Notes: generated by a model not told the origin, from the sequence alone. A stretch of 7,806 bases of DNA from Actinomycetota bacterium (GCA_005883235.1 VAYE01000203.1:1-7806); one strand, 5' to 3'; shown: positions 1-5,859, counted from the stretch's first letter. Made by a program: numbers and translations.

Positions 1-1312
1 CTGGCGGCTCGTCCCGGCGCCGAGACGCGGCGAGATCCTCTTCCGCTTCGCGCGGCTCCTGGAGGAGGCGAAGGACGACCTCACCGACCTGATGACCCGT
101 GAGATGGGCAAGGTCAAGGCCGAGGCCGGCGGAGACGTCCAGGAAGCGATCGACATGAGCTACTACATGGCCGGCGAGGGCAGGCGCCTCTTCGGCCAGA
201 CGACACCGTCGGAGCTCCGCGACAAGTTCAACATGAGCGTGCGGATGCCGATCGGCGTCGTCGGCGTGATCACGCCGTGGAACTTCCCGATCGCCATCCC
301 GTCGTGGAAGCTCGCGCCGGCGCTCGTCTGCGGTAACACGGTCGTCTTCAAGCCGGCGACCGACACCCCGCTCCTGGGCGAGCGCTTCGTCGAGCTGCTC
401 GACGAGGCGGGTCTGCCTCCGGGTGTCGTCAACATCGTGCACGGCGGCGGCGGCGAGGTCGGCGACCGGCTGGTCCGCCATCCCGACGTGCCCGTCATCA
501 CCCTCACCGGCTCACGCGAGACCGGGGTCGAGGTGATGCGAAACGCCGCCGACCACCTCAAGCACATCCATCTCGAGCTCGGCGGCAAGAACGCGATCAT
601 CGTCCTCGACGACGCCGACCTCGACCTGGCCGTGGACGGGATCGTCTGGTCGGCGTTCGGCACCTCGGGCCAGCGGTGCACCGCCGCGAGCCGCGTCATC
701 GTTCAGGAGGGCGCATACGACGGGCTTCAGTCGAAGCTCGTCGCGGCCGCCGAGTCGATGCGTCTCGGCCCCGGCTGGGAGGACGACACCAATGTGGGGC
801 CGGTCATCAACGAGCGGGCCCTCGAGAAGATCCACTCCTACACCGAGATCGGGCGCGACGAGGGCGCGAAGCTCCTGACGGGCGGCGAGGTCGCAACAGG
901 CGACGGGCTCGACAAGGGCCACTACTACCGCCCGACGATCTTCGGCGACGTCGACTCCCGGATGCGGATCGCCCAGGAGGAGATCTTCGGCCCGACGACG
1001 GCGCTCATCCCCGTGCGCGACTTCGACGAGGCGGTGCGCGTCTCGAACGGGATCCGCTTCGGGCTCTCGTCCGCGATCTTCACGCGCGACGTGAATAAGG
1101 CCTTCCGCGCGATGCGCGACCTGGTGGCCGGGATCACGTACATCAACGCGGGCACGATCGGCGCCGAGGTGCACCTCCCGTTCGGCGGCACGAAGGACAC
1201 GGGGAACGGCCACCGCGAGGCGGGCCAGGCCGCGCTCGACGTCTTCACCGAGTGGAAGTCGATCTACGTCGACTACTCGGGGCGCCTCCAGAAGGCGCAG
1301 ATCGACACCTAA
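1..1312 (+). CDS. NAD(P)+-dependent aldehyde dehydrogenase, 5' partial
   Basis: This protein oxidises an aldehyde to a carboxylate with NAD(P)+ in the cytosol; the substrate cannot be read from sequence. The open frame runs from base 2 to the TAA at 1310-1312 (436 visible residues), so the first 60 or so residues of a family protein of about 500 are off the left edge. The ATG at base 92 is internal, because family-like sequence ([17 protein letters not shown]) precedes it. Landmarks in order are TPWNFP (oxyanion Asn), GNTVVFKPA (cofactor Lys), TLTGSRETG, the general base Glu in LELGGKNA (codon 575-577), the catalytic Cys in GQRCTA (codon 677-679, the usual 34 residues later), EEIFGPT, and the C-terminal [17 protein letters not shown]. 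That last motif resembles ALDH7 or alpha-ketoglutaric-semialdehyde dehydrogenase-like enzymes. All catalytic residues are present. The gene is convergent with the glycosyltransferase to its right. The family is certain; the subfamily is inferred. Confidence 0.95.
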   Translation, partial: WRLVPAPRRGEILFRFARLLEEAKDDLTDLMTREMGKVKAEAGGDVQEAIDMSYYMAGEGRRLFGQTTPSELRDKFNMSVRMPIGVVGVITPWNFPIAIPSWKLAPALVCGNTVVFKPATDTPLLGERFVELLDEAGLPPGVVNIVHGGGGEVGDRLVRHPDVPVITLTGSRETGVEVMRNAADHLKHIHLELGGKNAIIVLDDADLDLAVDGIVWSAFGTSGQRCTAASRVIVQEGAYDGLQSKLVAAAESMRLGPGWEDDTNVGPVINERALEKIHSYTEIGRDEGAKLLTGGEVATGDGLDKGHYYRPTIFGDVDSRMRIAQEEIFGPTTALIPVRDFDEAVRVSNGIRFGLSSAIFTRDVNKAFRAMRDLVAGITYINAGTIGAEVHLPFGGTKDTGNGHREAGQAALDVFTEWKSIYVDYSGRLQKAQIDT

Positions 1313-1318
1313 TCGACT

Positions 1319-1343
1319 GCGGGCAATTCGCCGCCTTGCCCGC
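1319..1343 (+). terminator. hairpin just after the aldehyde dehydrogenase stop, candidate terminator
   Basis: A perfect 8-bp stem (GCGGGCAA with TTGCCCGC) encloses the 9-nt loop TTCGCCGCC and starts 7 nt after the TAA. The downstream sequence is only mildly T-containing (CCTCGTGTCGTCTCC) and has no U-tract, so this is not a classical intrinsic terminator. Its position and perfect pairing suggest a 3'-end structure. The 3' arm also forms the -35-like TTGCCC of the promoter-like element at 1336-1364. Confidence 0.45.
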
Positions 1344-1364
1344 CCTCGTGTCGTCTCCTAGCGT
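1336..1364 (+). promoter_or_regulatory. promoter-like element in the convergent spacer
   Basis: TTGCCC (1336-1341) is followed after exactly 17 nt by TAGCGT (1359-1364), which matches a sigma-A/sigma-70 type layout for a high-GC actinobacterium. No gene on this strand lies downstream. Transcription from it would run into the opposite strand of the glycosyltransferase's 3' end. It could be a chance match, a relic, or the promoter of a short antisense RNA. Confidence 0.25.
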
Positions 1365-1398
1365 GGAGGCGCGACCGACGCCCAGGGCGGTGGACCCG

Positions 1399-1415
1399 TG
1401 AGGCAAAAGGCCTCA
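1399..1415 (-). other. small hairpin with CTTTT loop in the convergent spacer
   Basis: TGAGGC and GCCTCA form a 6-bp stem around a 5-nt loop (AAAAG on the plus strand, CTTTT on the minus strand). It follows the larger hairpin at 1420-1453 on the glycosyltransferase transcript and may add to 3'-end formation. There is no U-tract after it on either strand, so the role is uncertain. Confidence 0.3.
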
Positions 1416-1419
1416 AGCA

Positions 1420-1453
1420 GTCGCGACGCGGAGCTCGTCGACCCGCTCGCGAC
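1420..1453 (-). terminator. strong hairpin after the glycosyltransferase stop, candidate terminator
   Basis: On the minus strand this begins 3 nt after the TGA of the glycosyltransferase. GTCGCGA pairs with TCGCGAC (7 bp) and GCGG with CCGC (4 bp more), with one bulged base and an 11-nt loop (1432-1442). The following minus-strand bases (TGCTTGAGGCCTTTTGCC) contain a short T-run inside the next hairpin. This is a plausible terminator for the minus-strand unit facing the aldehyde dehydrogenase. The stem is seen directly; the function is inferred. Confidence 0.45.
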
Positions 1454-1456
1454 GGC

Positions 1457-2752
1457 TCAACTCACGAGGGGACCGACGGCACCCTGGGCGTCGGCCGCGC
1501 GCTGGATCGCGTCCGCGGCGACGACGGTGCCGGGCCGCGCCTGGAGCCGTGCCGCGATCCGTTCGAGCCGCCTTCCGAGAGCCGCGTCTCCGAGCAGCCG
1601 GTCGATCGCGCCGCGCAGCTCGTCTCCCTCGACCTCGTAGGGCGCGAGCCGGATCCCGAGCCCGAGGTCCTCCATTCGCTGCGCGTTGTCGTACTGGTCC
1701 CAGAAGAGCGGCAGCACGACCATCGGCTTGCCGAAGTGGAGGCTTTCGGTGACGGTGTTGTTCCCGCCGTGGGTCACGACGAGGTCGACGTGGGGGAGGA
1801 TCGCCGGCTGCGGCAGGAACTCGGCGCCCGTCATGTTCGGCGCGAGCTCGAGCTCCGCGGCCTGTGGCCCCTTCGAGACGACGACGCGATGGTTCGTCTC
1901 CGCGAGGAAGCCGATCAGCCGGCGCATCAGCTCCACGTCACCCGAGCCGAGGCTGCCGAGGCTGAGGTAGACGAGCTTGCCCTCGCCGGGCGGCGGCTCC
2001 CACGGCTCCGAGACCTCGCGCACGCAGGAGTCGAGCCGCTGCCAGGTCGGCGCGAGTGGCCGCGAGCGCCGGTAGTCCGCCTCCTCCGGGTAGAGGTAGA
2101 GCCCGAGGAAGGGCGACTCGTGGATGAGCTCGCCGTCCGGGAGCGGCGGCGCGCCGCGCTCGACGCAGAAGGCGCTGAACTCCTGCTGCAGCGGCTCGTG
2201 GAGCTCGCGGTAGCGGCGCCCGAACTCGTCCCAACCGGCCGTGTCTTCGCTCGGGTAGCCGGAGAACACGGGCGGCAGCGCGGGATCCTTCAGCTCGAGC
2301 GGATTGCACGACACGATCCGCACCCAGGGCCGGCCGGAAGCGGGCACGGCCGGGAAGCCCACGACGTTGTCCTCGACGATCGCGTCCGGGCGGAGCTCGT
2401 CGAAGATCTCGACGAGTCGCTCGTCCACGTAGCGCGCGCCGTCGACGAGCTCTTGCCAGATCGGGAGGACGAGCGTCTCGAGCTGCTCGATCGTCGGCTT
2501 CCGGAACTCCGGCGCTGTCTCGCGGATGAAGTCCTTCCAGAACTGCCCGGGCTCCTCCTCGACCTCCGGCTTGGGCTTCAGCCGCATCAGCGCCTCCTCG
2601 AAGCCCTGGGCCTCTAGCGTGCCGGCGAACGACTCCTCGACGACGAAGACGACCCGGGCGCCGCGCTCCCGAAGGACGCGTCCGATCCCGACGCAGTTGT
2701 TCGTCGGCCCGTACGCCCCTTCGGGGAAGAACGCGATCGTCGGGCCGGCCAC
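1457..2752 (-). CDS. GT-B glycosyltransferase, UGT/MGT-like (GT1 family)
   Basis: This likely transfers a sugar from a nucleotide donor to a small-molecule or lipid acceptor in the cytosol. The 431 residues match the usual 400-430 of bacterial macrolide-type glycosyltransferases. The N-terminal Rossmann half begins AFFPEGAYGPTN (residues 7-18), with RERGARVVFVV as the second strand. The C-terminal half starts at KLVYLSLGSLGSG (259-271). The donor-site signature HGGNNTVTES is at 328-337, and WDQYDNAQ (351-358) supplies the Asp-Gln pair expected to contact the sugar. The N-terminal His often used as base in plant-type UGTs is not obvious; the acidic segment around EGAYGPTNN occupies that region. 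The start is GTG at 2752, 11 nt after the stop of the upstream 119-aa gene, so the two form one transcription unit. The Shine-Dalgarno match is weak (GAG). The family is clear; donor and acceptor are unknown. Confidence 0.9.
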   Translation of the reverse strand: MAGPTIAFFPEGAYGPTNNCVGIGRVLRERGARVVFVVEESFAGTLEAQGFEEALMRLKPKPEVEEEPGQFWKDFIRETAPEFRKPTIEQLETLVLPIWQELVDGARYVDERLVEIFDELRPDAIVEDNVVGFPAVPASGRPWVRIVSCNPLELKDPALPPVFSGYPSEDTAGWDEFGRRYRELHEPLQQEFSAFCVERGAPPLPDGELIHESPFLGLYLYPEEADYRRSRPLAPTWQRLDSCVREVSEPWEPPPGEGKLVYLSLGSLGSGDVELMRRLIGFLAETNHRVVVSKGPQAAELELAPNMTGAEFLPQPAILPHVDLVVTHGGNNTVTESLHFGKPMVVLPLFWDQYDNAQRMEDLGLGIRLAPYEVEGDELRGAIDRLLGDAALGRRLERIAARLQARPGTVVAADAIQRAADAQGAVGPLVS

Positions 2753-2763
2753 GGCCCGCGACT

Positions 2764-3123
2764 CTATGTAAACGTGAGGATGTGGAAGAGCTCTACGTCG
2801 AGGCCGTTCGCGGTCAGCGTCGCCATCTTGGCGATCCCGTCGCGCTCCTCGGAGCGCAAGAGGAGCTCCTCGCCGATGTCGTCGGCCGCGTCGAGCTGAT
2901 CGAGCCGGAACTGGAGCGAAGACGTCTGCTCGCCGGCAACGAACAGGATTCGCGCCTCGACGTTGTTCGCGCGCCCGAACTCGTGCCCCTCGTGGAGGGT
3001 GAACTCCCAGCTCGAACGGAGCGCGGCCCAGTCCTCGATCGTCTGCGCGAAGACGGTCAGCGCCTCGTCGACCTCGATCTCGACGGGCGCATCGGGGCGC
3101 TCGGCGGGCGTCGGACGGGGCAT
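2764..3123 (-). CDS. conserved-looking 119-aa protein of unknown function
   Basis: I do not recognise this family. The protein is small, acidic and soluble-looking, with no signal peptide, membrane segment or cysteine. After a Pro-rich N-terminus (MPRPTPAERPDAP) it reads like a compact alpha/beta domain: VDEALTVFAQTIEDWAAL (18-35, helical), SSWEFTLHEGHEFG (37-50), VEARILFVAGE (55-65), then alternating charged and hydrophobic stretches to the C-terminal ELFHILTFT. The ATG at 3123 is preferred because a -10-like GACACT lies 7 nt upstream, suggesting a leaderless message. An in-frame ATG at 3141 (MATLEV, 125 aa) is the alternative. Still longer in-frame extension is arginine- and proline-rich shadow of the divergent gene. 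It stops 11 nt before the glycosyltransferase start, so the two are probably co-expressed and may act together; that is inference only. Confidence 0.7.
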   Translation of the reverse strand: MPRPTPAERPDAPVEIEVDEALTVFAQTIEDWAALRSSWEFTLHEGHEFGRANNVEARILFVAGEQTSSLQFRLDQLDAADDIGEELLLRSEERDGIAKMATLTANGLDVELFHILTFT

Positions 3124-3130
3124 GACCTCC

Positions 3131-3136
3131 AGTGTC
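3131..3136 (-). promoter_or_regulatory. possible -10 element for the 119-aa protein / glycosyltransferase unit
   Basis: On the minus strand GACACT is followed by 7 nt (GGAGGTC) and the ATG at 3123, so a transcript would start at or next to the start codon. It differs from TANNNT in the first position and no convincing -35 lies 17-18 nt upstream. The GGAGG between them is only 2 nt from the ATG, too close for a normal Shine-Dalgarno. If the ATG at 3141 is the true start, this element is coding sequence. Confidence 0.25.
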
Positions 3137-3162
3137 GCCATGGCGCCGCGGTTCCCGGCGCC

Positions 3163-3171
3163 GGAGGAAGG
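3163..3171 (+). promoter_or_regulatory. strong ribosome binding site fixing the start at 3177
   Basis: GGAGGAAGG ends 5 nt before the GTG at 3177, and its GGAGG core is 9 nt away. This is the best Shine-Dalgarno match seen in the window. It decides against the upstream in-frame GTG at 3132, whose extension (SPWRRGSRRRRK) looks non-coding. Confidence 0.75.
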
Positions 3172-3176
3172 CAAAC

Positions 3177-3494
3177 GTGAACGGGGAGCAACGAAAGCTC
3201 GTCGTCTTCGTGCCCGCGGAGGCGCTCGAGGCCGTGCGCTCTGCACTCTTCGCGGCCGGCGCGGGGCGGATCGGCGACTACGAGCGCTGCTCCTGGTACA
3301 CCGAGGGGACGGGCACGTTCCTCGGCGGGGAAGGCGCGTCCCCTGCGATCGGGGAGGCAGGCCGCGAGGAGCGCGTCCCGGAGATTCGGCTGGAAACGGT
3401 CTTCCCGGCGACGCGGCATGAGGACATCGTCGCTGCGCTGCGCCGCGCTCATCCCTACGAGGAGCCGGCCTTCGACGTCTACCCGCTCCTGTGA
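3177..3494 (+). CDS. stand-alone YqfO/NIF3 insert-domain protein (PII/CutA-like, COG3323 type)
   Basis: The 105 residues match, nearly end to end, the domain inserted in the middle of long NIF3 proteins such as Bacillus YqfO. That domain has a PII/CutA1-like trimeric fold of unknown biochemical role. Visible signatures are KLVVFVPAEALEAVRSALFAAG (7-28), GAGRIGDYERCSW (28-40), EGTGTFLGGEGASPAIGE (43-60), VPEIRLETVFP (67-77) and AHPYEEPAFDVYPLL (91-105). The flanking NIF3 metal-binding halves are absent, and both ends are clean, with a strong ribosome site at the start and a GTGA overlap with RNase HI at the stop. This looks like a genuine single-domain protein rather than a fragment. In mycobacteria a full NIF3 (Rv2230c) lies two genes from the RNase HI gene, so the placement fits. 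Its coupling to RNase HI suggests co-expression; the function is unknown. Confidence 0.88.
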   Translation: MNGEQRKLVVFVPAEALEAVRSALFAAGAGRIGDYERCSWYTEGTGTFLGGEGASPAIGEAGREERVPEIRLETVFPATRHEDIVAALRRAHPYEEPAFDVYPLL

Positions 3495-3895
3495 AGGCGA
3501 AGCTCTCGACCGACGGGGGCGCCCGGGGCAACCCGGGCCCCGCCGCGTACGGCTACGTGCTCGAGACCGAGGACGGGACGGTGCTCGATGCACGCGGCGA
3601 GGCGATCGGCTTCGCCACGAACAACGTCGCCGAGTACCGAGCCCTGGTGGCGGGCCTCGAGAAGGCGGTGGAGCTCGGGCTCGACGAGATCGAGGTCGTG
3701 TCCGACTCGGAGCTCCTCGTGCGACAGATGCGGGGCGAGTACAAGGTGAAGAACGCGGCGCTCCGGGAGCTGAACGAGGCCGCGGAGGCGCTCGCGGACC
3801 GGCTCCGGAAGGTCACCTACACGGCCGTCCGCCGCGAGCACAACGAACTCGCCGACCGGCTCGTGAACGAGGCGCTCGACAAGATCAGCGGCTAG
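3491..3895 (+). CDS. ribonuclease HI family protein
   Basis: This enzyme cleaves the RNA strand of RNA-DNA hybrids (R-loops, primers, misincorporated ribonucleotides) with divalent metal in the cytosol. The 134 residues form a single RNase H fold. The catalytic quartet is intact: Asp8 in STDGGARGNPGPAAYG, Glu48 in NNVAEYRAL, Asp72 in VSDSELLVRQM and Asp122 in NELADRLVNEAL, with His117 just before the last. The short basic-loop-free form resembles the RNase HI domain of mycobacterial Rv2228c and Bacillus YpdQ-type proteins rather than E. coli RnhA. The phosphatase (CobC-like) domain fused in Rv2228c is missing. The GTG start overlaps the TGA of the preceding NIF3-insert gene (GTGA), indicating translational coupling. 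The TAG stop forms part of the -10-like sequence of the tRNA 13 nt downstream. Confidence 0.94.
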   Translation: MKAKLSTDGGARGNPGPAAYGYVLETEDGTVLDARGEAIGFATNNVAEYRALVAGLEKAVELGLDEIEVVSDSELLVRQMRGEYKVKNAALRELNEAAEALADRLRKVTYTAVRREHNELADRLVNEALDKISG

Positions 3896-3898
3896 AAT
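3893..3898 (+). promoter_or_regulatory. possible -10 element for tRNA-Gly
   Basis: TAGAAT starts on the TAG stop of the RNase HI gene and lies 10 nt before the first tRNA base, placing a transcript start about 4 nt upstream of the mature tRNA. It is one of the few AT-rich spots in the region. No good -35 is visible 17-18 nt upstream, so the tRNA may instead be read through from the RNase HI transcript. Confidence 0.35.
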
Positions 3899-3908
3899 TC
3901 GCCCCCGC

Positions 3909-3982
3909 GCGGATGTAGCTCAGTTGGCTAGAGCGTCTGCTTGCCATGCAGAAGGTCGTGGGTTCGAGTCCCATCATCCGCT
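3909..3982 (+). tRNA. tRNA-Gly (anticodon GCC)
   Basis: A complete cloverleaf is readable. The acceptor stem is GCGGATG (3909-3915) with CATCCGC (3975-3981), 7 of 7 pairs, and the discriminator is T3982. The D-arm is GCTC/GAGC around AGTTGGCTA. The anticodon stem is TCTGC/GCAGA with loop TTGCCAT, giving anticodon GCC at 3943-3945. The variable loop is AGGTC. The T-arm is GTGGG/CCCAT with one G-U pair and loop TTCGAGT. CCA is not encoded; CTCTCTCTCC follows. It decodes GGC, expected to be a dominant glycine codon at this GC content. No intron or unusual base is seen. Confidence 0.97.
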
Positions 3983-3995
3983 CTCTCTCCCGTTC

Positions 3996-4024
3996 TTGGC
4001 GCGTTCCAGCCCGCGGGTCATACT
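3996..4024 (+). promoter_or_regulatory. promoter for the AMIN-like gene, probably giving a leaderless message
   Basis: TTGGCG (3996-4001) and CATACT (4019-4024) are separated by exactly 17 nt, a good sigma-A/sigma-70 type promoter placed 14 nt after the tRNA. The expected start point 6-7 nt downstream is A4031, which is also the first base of an in-frame ACG at the head of the signal-peptide-like sequence. Confidence 0.55.
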
Positions 4025-4030
4025 GGTGCC

Positions 4031-4525
4031 ACGCTCCGCGCGGGTCTCATCGGTGCGCTAGTCCTCGGCGCTGCCGCCTCGGTCGCGGCCGCTTTTTCGC
4101 TGCCGCCGTTCACGACGTTCGCGAAGGCAGGGCCTGCGGGCACGTCCGGAACCGCGGTGCTCGAGCACGTCCGCGTCGGTCGCCACCAAGGCTTCGACCG
4201 GATCGCTTTCGAGTTCAGGAACGGCACGGCGGCCTGGTCGGCCAGGTACGTGCCGAAGGTCGTCCACGACGGGTCCGGGAAGCCTGTCCCTTTGAGCGGG
4301 CGCGCGTTCCTGCACGTCGTCTTCCATCGGGCGAGCGTGGACAGGCCGAGCGCCGGCGGCCCCGACATCGTCCGCACCCCGAGCTTCCCGACTCTCCTTC
4401 AGCTGAAGGAAGCGGGCGACTTCGAGGGCGTCGTCTCGTTCGGGCTCGGCCTTCGCCGGCGGGTGGGGTTCAGAGGCTTTCGGCTGGCAGGTCCCAGTCG
4501 GATCGTGATCGACGTCGCCCACTGA
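4031..4525 (+). CDS. exported AMIN-like-domain protein, start codon unclear
   Basis: From ACG 4031 the protein has 164 residues. A short basic start (TLRAG) and a hydrophobic run (LIGALVLGAAASVAAAF) look like a signal peptide or N-terminal anchor. A Gly/Ala/Thr linker follows, then an actinobacterial AMIN-like domain from about VLEHVRVGRHQGFDRIAFEF to the C-terminal PSRIVIDVAH. The domain keeps GFDR, ARYVPKVVHDGSGKPVPLSG, the Phe/Val-rich HVVFHRA strand and DFEGVVSFGLGLRRRVGFR. Such proteins are usually secreted or lipoproteins, probably at the cell wall; the ligand is unknown and no lipobox Cys is seen. No ATG, GTG or TTG lies in frame between the tRNA and the hydrophobic run. The only TTG upstream (3941) is inside the tRNA; CTG 4100 and GTG 4157 would remove the signal peptide. 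Its 3' end overlaps the convergent MFS gene by 56 bp. The domain is fairly sure; the start is inferred. Confidence 0.75.
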   Translation, partial: TLRAGLIGALVLGAAASVAAAFSLPPFTTFAKAGPAGTSGTAVLEHVRVGRHQGFDRIAFEFRNGTAAWSARYVPKVVHDGSGKPVPLSGRAFLHVVFHRASVDRPSAGGPDIVRTPSFPTLLQLKEAGDFEGVVSFGLGLRRRVGFRGFRLAGPSRIVIDVAH

Positions 4526-5859
4526 CGGCCGGCCCGCTGGCGGCGGCGGCCGTGGCCACGTCGCGCGGGTAGGTGCCGAGAGCCCGGTAGAGCAGATAGG
4601 CGCTGGCGGCGAGGGGGAGAAGCATGACCGCGAAGGTCCACTGCAGGCCGGAGCGTCCCCCGCCGAAGACGTAATCGGACACGGCGCCGAACAGGAGCGG
4701 CGCGAGCGCCATCGCGAGCGTGCGCATGAACGTCCGTACACCCTCGGCGCGCCCCCACAGGAGCGGCACCATGATGTCGAGGCGCGCGGCGTCGAGCGGT
4801 GGGTTCTGCGCGGACAGGGCGAGCGCTGCGAACGTGATGTACGGAAGCGCGGTGACGGCGCTGCGCGTGAAGATCGCCGGCACGAAGAGCACGACCGCCG
4901 CCGTCGCCGCAATCGCGCTCACGAGGATCCGGCCGTTGAGGAAGCCGCGGCGCAGCAGGAGGTCTCCCAGCGACCCGCCGGCGAGGACGCCGACGACCGC
5001 GCCGCCGCCGACGACCAGGAGCACGAGGGTTCCCAGCGCCTGGTTGATCCCGTACTGGCGCGTGACGAACTCGACGCCGAACGTCTGGACGCCGGCCAGG
5101 AAGTAGTAGCCGCAGGCGCTGGCGAGGATGAGGACGATATTCGTCCGGATCCGGAGCACGTACCGCGCTGCGGAGACCAGCCCCATCCGCCGCGGGTCGC
5201 GCGTCAGGACGAGGTGGGGGTCGGGCTGGAGGCCGTGCTCGCGGGCGAGCCGCTGCGCGTCGGTGGTGGGGTCTTCGTCCGGGGCTCGAGCGGGTGCGGT
5301 CGGCGAGGCCAGGGCGTCGCTTCCGCCGCGGGCCGGCTCGCGCAGCCGGAACATCATCCAGGCGAGCACGAACGCAGGGAGGGCGAGGATCACGAAGGCG
5401 GCGCGCCAGGAGAGCGCGGCGATGTCTCCCGTGACGGCGAAGCCGACGCCTGCGCCGGCGAGCTCGCCCGCGAGGATGTAGCCGTAGATGCGGCCTCGCT
5501 CGTAGGACGGGAAGTAGTCGCCGACGAGAGAGGACGATCGCGGCGCCGAGCGCCGAGGTTCGCCGTACACGATCGGCGAGCACGCCGAATGGAAGGCTCG
5601 CGAGCGCGGCGACGATCGAGGTCACCGTCACGAGCAGCCCCACGTCGGTGTTGCTGATGTGGAGCGCGTCCCTGAGCTGGGTCGCCGAGGCGCCGACCGT
5701 GGCGGCGTCGGCGCTGCTGAGTGCGAGCACCGAGGCGAGCAGGACGACCACCCGCGTCCGTTCGGCTCCCCCGAGCGCATTCGTGAGCGCGCGCGAGCCC
5801 GAGCGGCCGAGCCCGCCGATTGCCGACGCCGCGATCGCGGCCGGCCGCCTGCCGTTCAT
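4470..5859 (-). pseudogene. MFS transporter, broken by internal deletion and frameshift
   Basis: This was a 12-helix major facilitator that moves a small solute across the inner membrane. Reading starts at ATG 5859 (MNGRRPAAIAASAIGG). Helix 1 (VVVLLASVLALSSADAATVGA), helix 2 (VGLLVTVTSIVAALASLPFG) and the loop 2-3 motif GVLADRVRRT are in one frame. At about 5530-5545 (...GAAIVL) the homologous sequence jumps to the next frame and resumes at SLVGDYFPSYERGRIYG, the loop 4-5 motif, then helices 5-12 to the TGA at 4470. Helices 3 and 4, roughly 45 residues, are absent, so about 130-140 bp seem to be deleted and the frame is lost. The rest is well preserved with no further stops, so the lesion is recent or an assembly error. 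A GTG at 5570 could start the 366-aa C-terminal part alone. The ATG overlaps the TGA of the upstream GT2 gene (ATGA), so the two are translationally coupled. Confidence 0.8.

Noticed and set aside
512..1213. 233-aa minus-strand open frame within the aldehyde dehydrogenase gene
   Set aside because: It mirrors the codon structure of the true gene, has a biased Arg/Val/Asp composition and shows no domain.
1395..1471. Possible riboswitch in the convergent spacer (GAGGCAAAAGGCCTCAAGC looked slightly GEMM-like)
   Set aside because: The conserved c-di-GMP riboswitch core and second helix are absent and no gene lies downstream; a simple hairpin explains the sequence.
1736..2617. 293-aa plus-strand open frame within the GT1 gene
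   Set aside because: The opposite strand carries clear glycosyltransferase motifs. Long antisense frames are expected at this GC content, and this one has no recognisable motif.
3142..3531. N-terminal extension of the 119-aa protein to 3531 (255 aa)
   Set aside because: It would lie antisense to the well-supported NIF3-insert gene and has the Arg/Pro-rich composition of a shadow frame.
3960..3982. tRNA 3' end as an integration (att) site
   Set aside because: I see no second copy of the tRNA 3' sequence in the window, no integrase, and the genes to its right look chromosomal.
3941..4030. Longer start for the AMIN-like protein at TTG 3941 (194 aa)
   Set aside because: The TTG is the anticodon loop of the tRNA, and the first residues would be encoded by the tRNA 3' half. 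The promoter also lies downstream of it.
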